Source of the DNA: Aquimarina sediminis
Lineage (GTDB): Bacteria > Bacteroidota > Bacteroidia > Flavobacteriales > Flavobacteriaceae
Reading direction: 5' to 3'
DNA: 64,000 bases
Assembly: GCF_002895435.1 (NCBI RefSeq)
Contig: NZ_POYJ01000016.1
Location: 1-64,000 of the forward strand
Positions 55,627 through 64,000 of this stretch are shown here, in pieces (position 1 is the first letter of the stretch; the number at the start of each line of letters is the position of its first letter). The position numbers and the translations under genes were made by a program. A model generated the notes under the pieces. It did no database searches. It saw only the letters and a program-made list of their open reading frames with translations, and was not told the origin of the DNA.

Positions 55627-56724
55627 TTACAATCTATACCCTATCGAGAACTCCATTGCTTCTGCCTTGGCTGCATGAGACTTAACAGTTAACGAGCCTA
55701 ATACCTTTTTTGTAAAATAATATCTAACCCCAGCTCTAAGATAAGTTTGCCCTTCAAAATCGTAGGGATAATACGCATAATAACCAACTTGTGTCAATAC
55801 CGAAATTCTATTAACTCTCAATTCATGCCCCAAAAACACCCCTACTCGTTTTGAATCTTCATCACCAGATGTGCCATCATTAAATCCTCCCGTAGCCCTA
55901 AAATCAATATATCTTTCTAATGCTTTAGAAAAGAACACTTCGGTTCCCAGCAGTAAGGCACTTTTTTTATTTAGTCTTTTATCGGCAAAAGCCGTAAGCG
56001 TGTAAAAAGGGAATCTACCTGATCCCACGACATCACTTTCATTGATTCCGCTTCTAAGAATAAATCCAAACCCTATGGGTTCTCCTCCTTTGACTGCTCC
56101 TTTTTCTTTCTCTACATATTCTTGGGATTCTTCATCTATTGAATAGGTAAGACCAGCGTTTAAAAATAAGGTATTTGTACTTTTATTAGGAGCTTTTGAG
56201 TTTCCGTTGGAGTAATGAACAACACCTAAACCTGCTTGTACCCCCAGCCCTTTTATAACATTCTCTTTCTTAAATTGCAAGAGTGCATATGACGCACTTA
56301 CCAGGTGACTACCATACGCTACATTTCTAAAATTTTTATCCTGATCATAAGGCTTATTTCCGTATGACGCTCCCTGACCTATTCTTAACATCAGAGCACG
56401 TTTTAAAAAATAAAAATTGTAATGAGCAAAGACTCCATAATGCTCTCCCAAATACTGGTTATCCATATCTTGATACAGAAAAGAAACACCATAATCGGGG
56501 TAATTGTAAAGTCTTTGCCATGCTTCATCTCCATACGTCTTGCGCTGAAAAGAAAGAATTACACCAGAGGGGTGACCTGTTATCAAATGTGAGATATCAG
56601 GATTATGCTTTAAAATCGTGCCATAAAAATTATTAACATCTATTGTATAGTCCAACTTAGATTCTGTTTGGGCAGAAACATAGAGATGAATAACACAAAA
56701 AAGCAAGCAAATCTTTTTAATCAT
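55627..56724 (-). CDS. PagL-like lipid A 3-O-deacylase / acyloxyacyl hydrolase
   Basis: An outer-membrane barrel enzyme. The frame is open from 56757, but the ATG at 56722-56724 gives a signal peptide (KKICLLFCVIHLYVSAQ), so it is the chosen start (365 residues). The family hallmark is the HxSN motif in VVHYSNGNSKAPN, containing the catalytic His and Ser of PagL. Alternating strands continue to a C-terminal FSIGYRL. PagL removes the 3-O acyl chain from lipid A. The extended flavobacterial form has a longer N-terminal portion than the 170-residue Pseudomonas protein. Confidence 0.85.
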   Translation of the reverse strand: MIKKICLLFCVIHLYVSAQTESKLDYTIDVNNFYGTILKHNPDISHLITGHPSGVILSFQRKTYGDEAWQRLYNYPDYGVSFLYQDMDNQYLGEHYGVFAHYNFYFLKRALMLRIGQGASYGNKPYDQDKNFRNVAYGSHLVSASYALLQFKKENVIKGLGVQAGLGVVHYSNGNSKAPNKSTNTLFLNAGLTYSIDEESQEYVEKEKGAVKGGEPIGFGFILRSGINESDVVGSGRFPFYTLTAFADKRLNKKSALLLGTEVFFSKALERYIDFRATGGFNDGTSGDEDSKRVGVFLGHELRVNRISVLTQVGYYAYYPYDFEGQTYLRAGVRYYFTKKVLGSLTVKSHAAKAEAMEFSIGYRL

Positions 56725-56799
56725 CCGGCAAAAGTAGTGATTAAAATAAAACTGCAAACATCTTTATATCTTGTATGTGTTACAAAAATATTTCTATCC

Positions 56800-57753
56800 T
56801 TAAAAAACAGCAGATGCAATTTTTTGTATGTTATCAGACTTACCCATAGAATAATAATGCAAAACAGGAACACCATACTCCATCAGTTCTTTAGATTGTT
56901 GTATAGCAAACTCTATACCTACTTGTCTGATTTCGCTATTAGTTTTACATTTTTCTACTGCTCGTACTAATTCATCGGGCATATCAAGTTTAAAAACCTG
57001 CGGCAAAAGCTGCAAATGTCTTTTTACAGCTACTGGTTTAATCCCCGGGATAATAGGAACGTTAATTCCTGCTTCTTTTGCTCTTTCAACAAAATCAAAG
57101 TATCTCTTATTATCAAAAAACATTTGGGTTACTACATAATCTGCACCTGCATCTACTTTATCTTTTAAGCGTCTAATATCCGAATCCATTGAAGGAGCTT
57201 CTATATGTTTTTCGGGATAACCGGCAACTCCGATACAAAAGTCTGATTTATTATCAGTTTCGATCACTTCATGAAGAAACTGTCCTTTATTCATATTCAC
57301 TATCTGAGTAACCAGTTCATTAGCATAATCATGCCCTCCTTTGGTAGGCATAAAATACTTTTCTTCTTTCATGGCATCACCGCGTAAAGCCATTACGTTA
57401 TCAATTCCAAGATAATGGCAATCTACTAACAAATATTCGGTTTCTTCTTTAGTAAATCCACCGCATAATACATGAGGGATAGTATCCACATTGTACTTAT
57501 GAGTTATAGAAGCACAAATACCAACAGTACCAGGACGCATCCTTGTAAGTTTTTTGTCTAACAACCCTTTTCTATCAATATATATAAACTCTTCTCGCGA
57601 GGTAGTTACGTCAATAAAAGGAGGGTTAAATTCCATCAAAGGATCTATATTGTTGTATAATTCTTGTATACTTCTTCCTTTTTGTGGTGGTATTAACTCA
57701 AAAGAAAATAAAGTTTTCCCCTTTGCTTTTTTTATGTGATCTGTTACTTTCAT
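56800..57753 (-). CDS. metF: Methylenetetrahydrofolate reductase MetF
   Basis: Flavoenzyme that reduces 5,10-methylene-THF to 5-methyl-THF, the methyl donor for MetH. A TIM barrel with SFELIPPQKG at the N terminus, DVTTS, the FAD-site DNVMALRGD and the conserved AGADYVVTQMFFD (about 195-207), and PIIPGIKPV. The length is 317 residues. It lies downstream of the metH genes and the 41-bp repeat, so it is likely the last gene of the methionine group. Confidence 0.96.
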   Translation of the reverse strand: MKVTDHIKKAKGKTLFSFELIPPQKGRSIQELYNNIDPLMEFNPPFIDVTTSREEFIYIDRKGLLDKKLTRMRPGTVGICASITHKYNVDTIPHVLCGGFTKEETEYLLVDCHYLGIDNVMALRGDAMKEEKYFMPTKGGHDYANELVTQIVNMNKGQFLHEVIETDNKSDFCIGVAGYPEKHIEAPSMDSDIRRLKDKVDAGADYVVTQMFFDNKRYFDFVERAKEAGINVPIIPGIKPVAVKRHLQLLPQVFKLDMPDELVRAVEKCKTNSEIRQVGIEFAIQQSKELMEYGVPVLHYYSMGKSDNIQKIASAVF

Positions 57754-57797
57754 CTAGTTTATAATTCTTATTTGATCTTTCATATAATTTTGAACTT

Positions 57798-57966
57798 CCC
57801 GAATGCTTCTCCTTACTCAGAGGAACGTTTCGGAGTTTCCCGAAAACCTCTCCTTGCCCAGAGGAACATTTCGGAGTTTTCCGAAAACCTCTCCTTGCTC
57901 AGGGGAACGTTTCGGAGTTTCCCGAAAGCTTCTCCTTGCTCAGGGGAGCGTTTCGGAGTTTCCCGA
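57798..57966. repeat. Four-copy 41-bp tandem repeat
   Basis: Four contiguous units begin at 57798, 57839, 57880 and 57921, plus the first bases of a fifth at 57962. The units differ at a few positions. Each can fold into two small hairpins: CCTCT with AGAGG inside the unit, and TTTCGG with CCGAAA across each boundary. They are clearly richer in G+C than the flanks. The period is not a multiple of 3 and no frame is kept, so it is not a coding repeat. Confidence 0.9.
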
Positions 57967-58028
57967 CAAAACTCTCTTTTTCCAAGAGTATAGTTTCTAC
58001 ACTTATATAGTTTATCGCTTTCTATCTA

Positions 58029-58499
58029 TTATTTTAATTGACTATATATCATATTTATTTGCCCTAAATGGTACACATCATGCTGTATAACTCCTCGAAT
58101 CATGTATTTATTTTTGTATTGTTTCCCAGTCACTTCTTTATTCATCCAAGAGTCTGATTTGGCACCTAATACTTCACAAATCTCGTTCTGAGTCTCTATG
58201 AGTTCTTTAAGAACATCTATTTTTTGTTTTTCGGTCTGTATTGTAACCTCTTTTCTCCAGTCTTGCTCAGAGTTTAGTTCAATACTAAAACCTTCGTTTT
58301 CATTAATTTTTTGTATTACAAAATTTCTCCAATCTATGAGATGATATACTAATTCTGATATTGAATGTGACGTGTTTTTTGGTTTTCTATCCCAAAAGCT
58401 TACAGGAATATTTTCTAACGATCTTAATACCGAAGCTCCAAACCACGGCTCTCCGCCAAAAACTTCATTATATTGTTTAATACTATCCTTTACATTCAT
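58029..58499 (-). CDS. DinB/YfiT-like four-helix protein
   Basis: A 156-residue protein of the DinB/YfiT-like fold, a four-helix bundle that binds a divalent metal through three His. Candidate ligands are His in SELVYHLIDWRN and the two in IQHDVYHLGQI. Members range from thiol-transferases (bacillithiol, mycothiol) to proteins of unknown role. It starts 11 bases after metH part 2 and may be part of the riboswitch-controlled transcript. A link to thiol or methyl metabolism is only suggested by that context. Confidence 0.85.
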   Translation of the reverse strand: MNVKDSIKQYNEVFGGEPWFGASVLRSLENIPVSFWDRKPKNTSHSISELVYHLIDWRNFVIQKINENEGFSIELNSEQDWRKEVTIQTEKQKIDVLKELIETQNEICEVLGAKSDSWMNKEVTGKQYKNKYMIRGVIQHDVYHLGQINMIYSQLK

Positions 58500-58510
58500 T
58501 TTATTGGTAC

Positions 58511-61213
58511 TTAATCCAAGATATTAGGGCTTAGCCATTTCTCTGCATATTGATGATCTATGCTTTTTCGTTTTGCAAAATCTCTTACTTGATCTTCTTT
58601 TATTTTTCCTAATCCAAAATACCTTGCTTCAGAATTTCCAAAATAGTAACCCGATACAGATGCAGCAGGCCACATCGCCAGGCTTTCTGTTAGCTCTACT
58701 CCTATTTGTTCATTTACCTGAAGTAATTCCCAAATTGTGATTTTTTCGAGATGATCAGGGCAAGCTGGATATCCAGGTGCAGGTCGAATTCCTTTATAAA
58801 CTTCCTTTATTAACTCCTCATTACTAAGTTCTTCATCCTTGGCATACCCCCAATCATCGGTACGTATTTTTTTATGTAAATATTCTGCAAAGGCTTCAGC
58901 TAAACGGTCTGCCAATGCTTTGATCATAATAGAATTGTAATCATCATGATCTTTTTCAAAAGCTTCTGCTAATTCTTTGGTTCCAAACCCTGTGCTAACA
59001 CAAAAACACCCTATATAATCCTGAATCCCACTTTCTTTTGGTGCAATAAAATCAGATAATGCAAAATTAGGTTTACTGGCATGTTTTTTTAATTGTTGTC
59101 TTAGCGTTCTAAACTTAAAACTTCCCTGCTCTGTAGACACCTCAATATCATCATCATCTACAGTGTTAGCTTCAAATAATCCATAAACAGCCTTGGCTCC
59201 TAATAATTTTTCTTCAAATACTTTTTGCAATAATTCTTGCGCGTCTTTAAATAATGATGTTGCTTGTTCTCCCACGACATTGTCGCTTAGAATAGCTGGA
59301 TACTTACCATGTAAGTCCCATGATCTAAAAAAAGGAGTCCAGTCTATATATGGTTCTAATTTTTTTAGATCAAAATCCTCTATAATTTTAACTCCAAGTT
59401 CTTTAGGAGTTATTATTTCTGAGTTTTGCCAATCAATTGAGTATTTGTTTTTTCTAGCTTCTTCAATTGTTAAATATTCTTTCTGTTTTGTTCTTTTCAG
59501 GAATCCATTTCTAAATTTTTCATAATCTTCTTTCAGATCTCCGACATATTTTTGATTACTTCTTTTATTCAATAAATCTCCTACAACTGTTACAGCTCTG
59601 GATGCGTCATTTACATGTACTACCGCATTTTTATACTGCGGATCAATTTTAACTGCAGTATGTGCTTTGGATGTAGTTGCTCCTCCAATTAATAATGGAA
59701 TATTAAAATTTTTGCGTTCCATTTCTTTTGCTAGATGAACCATCTCGTCTAATGATGGTGTAATCAAACCACTTAGCCCAATGATATCTACTTGTTCATC
59801 AATTGCAGTTTGAATAATCTTTTCTGGAGGCACCATTACTCCTAAATCTACAATCTCATAATTATTACATCCTAATACTACAGAAACAATGTTTTTGCCA
59901 ATATCGTGTACATCTCCTTTGACGGTTGCCATTAGAATACGTCCATTAGAGTCGTTCTCTTTTATAGTTTCTCCTGAAATCGCATTCTGTTTCTTTTCTT
60001 CTTCAATAAAGGGAAGTAAGTAAGCTACAGCTTTTTTCATCACTCTAGCAGATTTTACCACTTGAGGCAGAAACATCTTACCAGAACCAAACAAATCTCC
60101 TACGACATTCATACCTGTCATCAGGTTTCCTTCTATCACTTCGATAGGCTTATCGGCTGCTAACCTTGCTTCTTCTACATCTTCTGTAATATATTGATCA
60201 ATCCCTTTAACAAGGGCTCTTGTTATTCTATCTTGCAGAGGTTCTTCTCTCCAAGAAAGATCAACTACCCTCTCCTTGGTAGTTCCTTTTACAGATTCTG
60301 CAAAATCCAATAACCGTTCGGTGGCATCATCTCTTCTATCTAGAATTACATCTTCTACATGCTCTAACAGATCTTTAGGGATATCATCATACACTTCTAA
60401 CATAGCTGGATTTACAATCCCCATATTCATTCCTGCCTTAATAGCGTGATAAAGAAAAACCGAATGCATTGCTTCTCGCACCACATTGTTTCCTCTAAAG
60501 GAGAACGAAACATTACTCACTCCTCCACTAACACTACAATGCGCAAGATTTTTGCGAACCCATCGTGTAGCTTCTATAAAATCAACGGCATTTTTGCGAT
60601 GTTCTTCCATTCCTGTTGCTACCGGAAATATATTGAGGTCAAATATGATATCTTCTGGAGGAAAATTAAGTTGATGAACCAGTATATCATAGGATCTCTT
60701 TGAAATTTCTATCCTACGATCATAATTATCTGCTTGCCCAACCTCATCGAATGCCATTACAATAACAGCTGCACCGTATCTTTTTATAGCTTTGGCATGA
60801 GCTATAAATTCTTCTTCTCCTTCTTTAAGGCTAATTGAATTCACGACGCATTTTCCTTGAACCACCTGTAAACCAGCTTCAATGATTTCCCATTTAGAAC
60901 TATCAATCATAATCGGTACTCGGGCAATATCGGGTTCGGCCATGATCAGGTTCAAAAACCTAACCATTGCGTCTTTACCATCGATTAGCCCGTCATCCAT
61001 ATTAATATCAATAACCTGCGCTCCACCTTCTACCTGGTGCCTGGCTATATCTAAAGCTTCATCAAATTTTTCTTCTTTAACTAATCGCAAAAACTTGCGA
61101 GATCCAGCAACATTGGTACGCTCTCCTACATTGATAAAATTGGTTTCTGCAGAAACGATCATCGGTTCTAAACCAGAGAGTTTGAGATACTTTATTTTTT
61201 CTTTACTACTCAT
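58511..61213 (-). CDS. metH: Methionine synthase MetH, folate/B12/activation part
   Basis: The larger part of a split cobalamin-dependent methionine synthase (900 residues). Modules in order: pterin-binding TIM barrel ([18 protein letters not shown] at the start), B12-binding cap and Rossmann domain with the cobalt-ligand His in GDVHDIGKN (near residue 436), and the reactivation domain with [12 protein letters not shown] and [11 protein letters not shown] near the end. It lacks the homocysteine domain, which the upstream gene supplies. Three bases separate the two. Confidence 0.96.
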   Translation of the reverse strand: MSSKEKIKYLKLSGLEPMIVSAETNFINVGERTNVAGSRKFLRLVKEEKFDEALDIARHQVEGGAQVIDINMDDGLIDGKDAMVRFLNLIMAEPDIARVPIMIDSSKWEIIEAGLQVVQGKCVVNSISLKEGEEEFIAHAKAIKRYGAAVIVMAFDEVGQADNYDRRIEISKRSYDILVHQLNFPPEDIIFDLNIFPVATGMEEHRKNAVDFIEATRWVRKNLAHCSVSGGVSNVSFSFRGNNVVREAMHSVFLYHAIKAGMNMGIVNPAMLEVYDDIPKDLLEHVEDVILDRRDDATERLLDFAESVKGTTKERVVDLSWREEPLQDRITRALVKGIDQYITEDVEEARLAADKPIEVIEGNLMTGMNVVGDLFGSGKMFLPQVVKSARVMKKAVAYLLPFIEEEKKQNAISGETIKENDSNGRILMATVKGDVHDIGKNIVSVVLGCNNYEIVDLGVMVPPEKIIQTAIDEQVDIIGLSGLITPSLDEMVHLAKEMERKNFNIPLLIGGATTSKAHTAVKIDPQYKNAVVHVNDASRAVTVVGDLLNKRSNQKYVGDLKEDYEKFRNGFLKRTKQKEYLTIEEARKNKYSIDWQNSEIITPKELGVKIIEDFDLKKLEPYIDWTPFFRSWDLHGKYPAILSDNVVGEQATSLFKDAQELLQKVFEEKLLGAKAVYGLFEANTVDDDDIEVSTEQGSFKFRTLRQQLKKHASKPNFALSDFIAPKESGIQDYIGCFCVSTGFGTKELAEAFEKDHDDYNSIMIKALADRLAEAFAEYLHKKIRTDDWGYAKDEELSNEELIKEVYKGIRPAPGYPACPDHLEKITIWELLQVNEQIGVELTESLAMWPAASVSGYYFGNSEARYFGLGKIKEDQVRDFAKRKSIDHQYAEKWLSPNILD

Positions 61214-61216
61214 ATA

Positions 61217-62218
61217 CTATACGGTAACTTCTACAGATCTTGGTTTATATTGTTTTGCTAAATCGGCTATTGCCTTGATATGTTCTGGAGTTGTACCACA
61301 ACATCCCCCTATGATGTTCACTAAGCTCTTATCCATATATTCTTTTATCTGCTCTGCCATTTGCTCTGGAGTTTCATCATATTCTCCAAATGCATTTGGC
61401 AATCCTGCATTAGGATGTGCTGATATTCCAAAACTTGATTTTTGAGAAAGCACCTCCAAGTGAGGAGTTAATTGACTTGCTCCCAAAGCGCAATTAAATC
61501 CTACCGACAACATAGGTATATGGGAGACAGATATTAAAAATGCCTCTGCCGTTTGCCCTGATAATGTTCTACCACTTGCATCAGTGATGGTTCCACTTAT
61601 CATAATAGGCACCTCTATTGATCGTTCATCTTTAACTTCTTCAATAGCAAAAAGAGCTGCCTTTGCATTAAGTGTGTCAAAAATAGTTTCTACTAATAAG
61701 ATATCTGCTCCTCCATCTAACAAAGCTTCGACTTGTTGTTTATATGCAACTCTTAACTCTTCGAAGGTAACTGCCCGAAAACCAGGATCATTTACATCGG
61801 GAGACATACTTGCTGTTCTGTTTGTAGGCCCGATAGAACCAGCAACAAAACGAGGTTTATCTGGTTCTTTTTCTGTAAACTCATCTGCCACTTCTTTGGC
61901 AATTTTAGCAGATTGATAGTTAAGCTCATAAACCAATTCTTCCATCTCATAATCTGCCATAGCTATTGTTGTCCCCGAAAAGGTGTTGGTTTCTACAATA
62001 TCTGCTCCAGCTTCAAAATAAAGTCTATGTACTTCTTTGATAGCTTCTGGCTGAGTAATACTCAACAAATCATTATTACCTTGCACAGGAATAGTCCAAT
62101 CCTTAAATCGTTCTCCTCTAAAATCTTCTTCAGTAAATTTATATCGCTGCAGCATTGTTCCCATAGCTCCGTCCAGCACGAGAATTCTTTCTTCTAATAT
62201 TTTCTGTATATCTTTCAT
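61217..62218 (-). CDS. metH: Methionine synthase MetH, homocysteine-binding part
   Basis: The 333-residue homocysteine S-methyltransferase module that is the N-terminal domain of one-piece Met[11 protein letters not shown] opens the barrel. The zinc Cys are in FNCALGA and the [10 protein letters not shown] pair near residues 309-310. Together with the 900-residue partner it equals about one full MetH (1233 vs 1227 in E. coli). It is the first gene after the SAM riboswitch. Confidence 0.95.
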   Translation of the reverse strand: MKDIQKILEERILVLDGAMGTMLQRYKFTEEDFRGERFKDWTIPVQGNNDLLSITQPEAIKEVHRLYFEAGADIVETNTFSGTTIAMADYEMEELVYELNYQSAKIAKEVADEFTEKEPDKPRFVAGSIGPTNRTASMSPDVNDPGFRAVTFEELRVAYKQQVEALLDGGADILLVETIFDTLNAKAALFAIEEVKDERSIEVPIMISGTITDASGRTLSGQTAEAFLISVSHIPMLSVGFNCALGASQLTPHLEVLSQKSSFGISAHPNAGLPNAFGEYDETPEQMAEQIKEYMDKSLVNIIGGCCGTTPEHIKAIADLAKQYKPRSVEVTV

Positions 62219-62301
62219 TAACTATCAAGTATTATCATAAGTTCTAGCAGATGCCAGAATAATTAAACATTGCTAATTCTCTATTAAAATAAAGAATTAC
62301 A

Positions 62302-62446
62302 TATCAAGAAAAACAGGTGGAAAATATAGCTAAGCTATGAGTTTTCGTTATCTATTCTGCGCAGGCAGATAGAATGTAGCACCTTCTTTACAGGATAAAG
62401 GGTTGCTAAGGTTTCACAGGGTCTATTCCCTCCACCTTTCTTGATA
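62302..62446 (-). ncRNA. SAM-I (S-box) riboswitch before metH
   Basis: The minus strand carries the S-box core: P1 arm TATCAAGAAA (62446 to 62437) followed by GGTGGAGGGA, GACCC, TGAAACC and TTAGCAACC, then AAGGTGCTA, and a closing arm TTTCTTGATA (62311 to 62302). These are the conserved kink-turn and SAM-pocket segments of the SAM-I family. SAM binding normally lowers expression of methionine genes. No clear terminator lies between aptamer and metH, so translational control is possible. A second copy of CTTGATA lies 4 bases before the metH start. Confidence 0.93.
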
Positions 62447-62523
62447 ACATTAAAAAAATTTATGAACTAAACAGCCATTGCTGTTAATTTGACTACAAAT
62501 AAAAGACATAGCCTTTTGTTATG

Positions 62524-62531
62524 CAAATTTA
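62524..62531 (-). promoter_or_regulatory. Putative -7 element of the riboswitch transcript
   Basis: TAAATTTG (minus strand) matches TAnnTTTG and lies 78 bases upstream of the aptamer. Its TTTG could instead serve as a -33 box for a weaker -7 (TTTATTTG) 21 bases further down. Both leave the aptamer intact. Confidence 0.4.
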
Positions 62532-62644
62532 TTGCATTTTTTTGCAGTTCTTATACTGTTTTAATCTTTATTATATACATGACTTGTAACACATAATGCT
62601 AATTAAAGTTTTATATTATACAAAGTAATACATATGTGTGATTT

Positions 62645-63076
62645 ATGAGCATGTTAGTTTTTAATAAAATATGGTTGCATCGAAACTGGAAATGGATACT
62701 TCCATCAACTACTCTGGTGGTTTTTGCTTTTACTTTTTTTATAATGACCGGAGATGCAACTTTTCGATATGGTTCTGTGTTTCTTCAACCTGATTTGGTA
62801 AATAATGCTTTAGAAAAAGCTCAGGAGAATGAACTTGTTATCGAAAAACTAGGTAAACTATCTTCACATAACTTTTTCCATTTATTAGAAGGTGAAGTAG
62901 CGTATCAAAACAACAACTCTCTAATCATCCTAACCGTAGGAATTCGAAATATTGAAGGAAAAAAAGCTAAAATGGATATTATAGCACATCGAAACGGGCA
63001 AAAATGGAAGTATCAAAAAATCACGGTAAGAATAAAAAAGCCCAAAAAGGTGACTATCAAAATTCTCGAGCAATAA
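62645..63076 (+). CDS. Coa1-like membrane-anchored protein
   Basis: A 143-residue protein with a cytoplasmic N terminus, one membrane helix (about 18-35, STTLVVFAFTFFIM) and an exported alpha/beta domain (QPDLVNNALEKAQEN, EVAYQNNNSLIILTVGIRNIEGKKAKMDIIA) that fits the Coa1/Tim21 fold. In mitochondria this fold belongs to a cytochrome c oxidase assembly factor; bacterial relatives are not studied. No oxidase gene is nearby. It is convergent with the ferredoxin gene, 6 bases apart. Confidence 0.7.
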   Translation: MSMLVFNKIWLHRNWKWILPSTTLVVFAFTFFIMTGDATFRYGSVFLQPDLVNNALEKAQENELVIEKLGKLSSHNFFHLLEGEVAYQNNNSLIILTVGIRNIEGKKAKMDIIAHRNGQKWKYQKITVRIKKPKKVTIKILEQ

Positions 63077-63082
63077 AATTAA

Positions 63083-63403
63083 TTATGATTCTGGAGCTAA
63101 TTCTATCTCTAAGCCTTCTAATTCTGGGGTGATCGGAATTTGACATCCTAACCTGCTATTGTCTTCGACATAAAACGCTTCTGCCAGCATCATATCCTCA
63201 TCTTGTCCCATTTCTGGCAACTCATGATCTGACAAAACATAACATTGACATGATGCACACATCGCCATACCGCCACAGGTTCCTTCTACAGGTAATTCAT
63301 ATGCTTTACAAACTTCCATCAGGTTCATAGCCATATCTGTAGGAGCTTGCACTTCATGAACAACTCCTTCTCTATCCTTTATCTTTATGGTAACATCAGA
63401 CAT
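63083..63403 (-). CDS. 2Fe-2S ferredoxin, adrenodoxin type
   Basis: A 106-residue ferredoxin. The cluster ligands are visible in TCGGMAMCASCQC (three of the four Cys, spaced as in adrenodoxins) and the distal Cys in RLGCQIPI. The size and acidic surface fit an electron carrier. It lies immediately downstream of a flavin oxidoreductase gene, suggesting a redox pair. The electron acceptor is not known. Confidence 0.95.
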   Translation of the reverse strand: MSDVTIKIKDREGVVHEVQAPTDMAMNLMEVCKAYELPVEGTCGGMAMCASCQCYVLSDHELPEMGQDEDMMLAEAFYVEDNSRLGCQIPITPELEGLEIELAPES

Positions 63404-63434
63404 ACTTCTTATCTTAATCCTATAAAAATCCTCG

Positions 63435-63442
63435 CAAATATA
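63435..63442 (-). promoter_or_regulatory. Putative -7 element of the ferredoxin gene
   Basis: TATATTTG (minus strand) is 31 bases before the ferredoxin start. An 8-bp inverted repeat (63429-63436 with 63465-63472) flanks it and could be an operator or, less likely, a long-loop terminator of the upstream gene. Confidence 0.55.
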
Positions 63443-63551
63443 CCGAAAAGTAATTAGTATTATCTGCGAGGAATTTCATTTTAAATACACTTTAAGAGTT
63501 TTATAACATAGAATATTAGCTACACAAAAACTCCTGAAAGTAATTATTCTA

Positions 63552-64000
63552 TTAAATTATAGCTTTTACTGTTTCTTTTTTAGCTTCTTTTTTCGAACCA
63601 TCGAATCCTTCTACCCCTCCAACAGTCGTATACTTCATAACATATTTCTTGTCTGGATGAATTCTTTGGTATGCGCTTTGACACATAAGAGTTGCTTCAT
63701 GAAACCCAGAAAGGATTAATTTTAGCTTTCCTCTATAAGTATTTACATCTCCAATAGCATAAATACCGGGTATATTTGTTTGATAATCATAAGAATTATC
63801 TACTTTGATCGCATTTTTTTCGATCTCTAACCCCCAGTTTGCAATTGGTCCTAATTTTGGAGATAAACCAAACAGTGGAATAAAGTAATCTGTATCTATT
63901 GCAATATCTCCTTTAGTTTTGTGCTTAATATTGACACCTGTAAGATACTCTTCTCCTCTTAACTCTTTTACTTCTGCTTCTGTTACCAGGTTTATTTTTC
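63552..64000 (-). CDS. Flavin-dependent NAD(P) oxidoreductase, C-terminal part
   Basis: The gene runs off the window; only about 149 C-terminal codons are seen. They include the second nucleotide-binding half with PLFGLSPKLGPIANWGLE and the FAD-contacting GIYAIGDV motif, followed by LILSGFHEATLMCQSAY. The pattern is that of thioredoxin-reductase-like ferredoxin-NADP reductases (YumC type). The end is at TAA 63552-63554. With the adjacent ferredoxin it suggests electron transfer from NADPH to the 2Fe-2S protein. Confidence 0.88.
   Translation of the reverse strand, partial: KINLVTEAEVKELRGEEYLTGVNIKHKTKGDIAIDTDYFIPLFGLSPKLGPIANWGLEIEKNAIKVDNSYDYQTNIPGIYAIGDVNTYRGKLKLILSGFHEATLMCQSAYQRIHPDKKYVMKYTTVGGVEGFDGSKKEAKKETVKAII

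Noticed and set aside
57798-57966. CRISPR array
   Set aside because: The units are contiguous with no spacers and no cas genes are present.
57736-58090. Open frames running through the 41-bp repeats
   Set aside because: 41 is not a multiple of three, so each unit is read in another frame; the two overlapping frames share no family pattern and lie in a non-coding gap.
62219-62301. Intrinsic terminator as expression platform of the SAM riboswitch
   Set aside because: No stable hairpin followed by a T-run was found between the aptamer and the metH start.

Overview
The window is AT-rich and reads as the chromosome of a marine-type Flavobacteriaceae (Bacteroidota). Supporting signs are three gliding genes (gldA, gldB, gldC), a type IX secretion sorting tail on a secreted protein, promoters of the Bacteroidota kind (-7 TAnnTTTG, sometimes with a -33 TTG), almost no Shine-Dalgarno sites, and the flavobacterial order of the division cluster. 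An Aquimarina-like genus is a guess only. Nearly all genes are on the minus strand. I see no insertion sequence, prophage, integrase or CRISPR array, so this is core chromosome.

Region by region (minus-strand operons run from high to low coordinates). 1-16.7 kb: tRNA-Arg, a YqeY-like protein, and a complete dcw cluster mraZ-rsmH-ftsL-ftsI-murE-mraY-murD-ftsW-murG-murC-ftsQ-ftsA-ftsZ, headed by three evenly spaced putative MraZ boxes. 16.9-18.3 kb: alpha/beta hydrolase and engB on the plus strand. 18.3-20.1 kb: a CxxC protein of unknown role and gldB-gldC. 20.2-23.8 kb: nadE, a receiver-HTH regulator with an altered phosphorylation site, and a DnaG primase without its zinc ligands. 23.9-30.2 kb: a secreted T9SS cargo protein and a sigma / membrane protein / outer-membrane barrel triad. 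30.3-42.5 kb: polyprenyl synthase, rlmN, a CHI-like/DUF2147 protein, queA, then dtd, two DUF3857 transglutaminase-like proteins, a MazG-like protein, a small membrane protein and aroA in one tight run, plus rsgA.

42.6-49.9 kb: a broken plus-strand gene with only TAA stops, then the aromatic amino-acid operon pheA-aminotransferase-tyrA-DAHP synthase/chorismate mutase, then tdh-kbl for threonine breakdown with a divergent Lrp-type regulator. The aromatic operon is preceded by what looks like a complete transcription attenuator: a 25-codon leader peptide very rich in Phe and Tyr codons, an intrinsic terminator, and a leader segment that perfectly complements the terminator's 5' arm. This is the most exciting structure in the window.

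50.4-64 kb: gldA, a five-PAS histidine kinase with an overlapping receiver protein, a GIN-domain lipoprotein, a PagL-like deacylase, and a methionine/folate block (metF, a DinB-like protein, MetH split into two proteins) led by an S-box SAM riboswitch. A four-copy 41-bp tandem repeat lies between metF and the DinB-like gene. The window ends with a Coa1-like protein, a 2Fe-2S ferredoxin and the C-terminal part of a flavin oxidoreductase.
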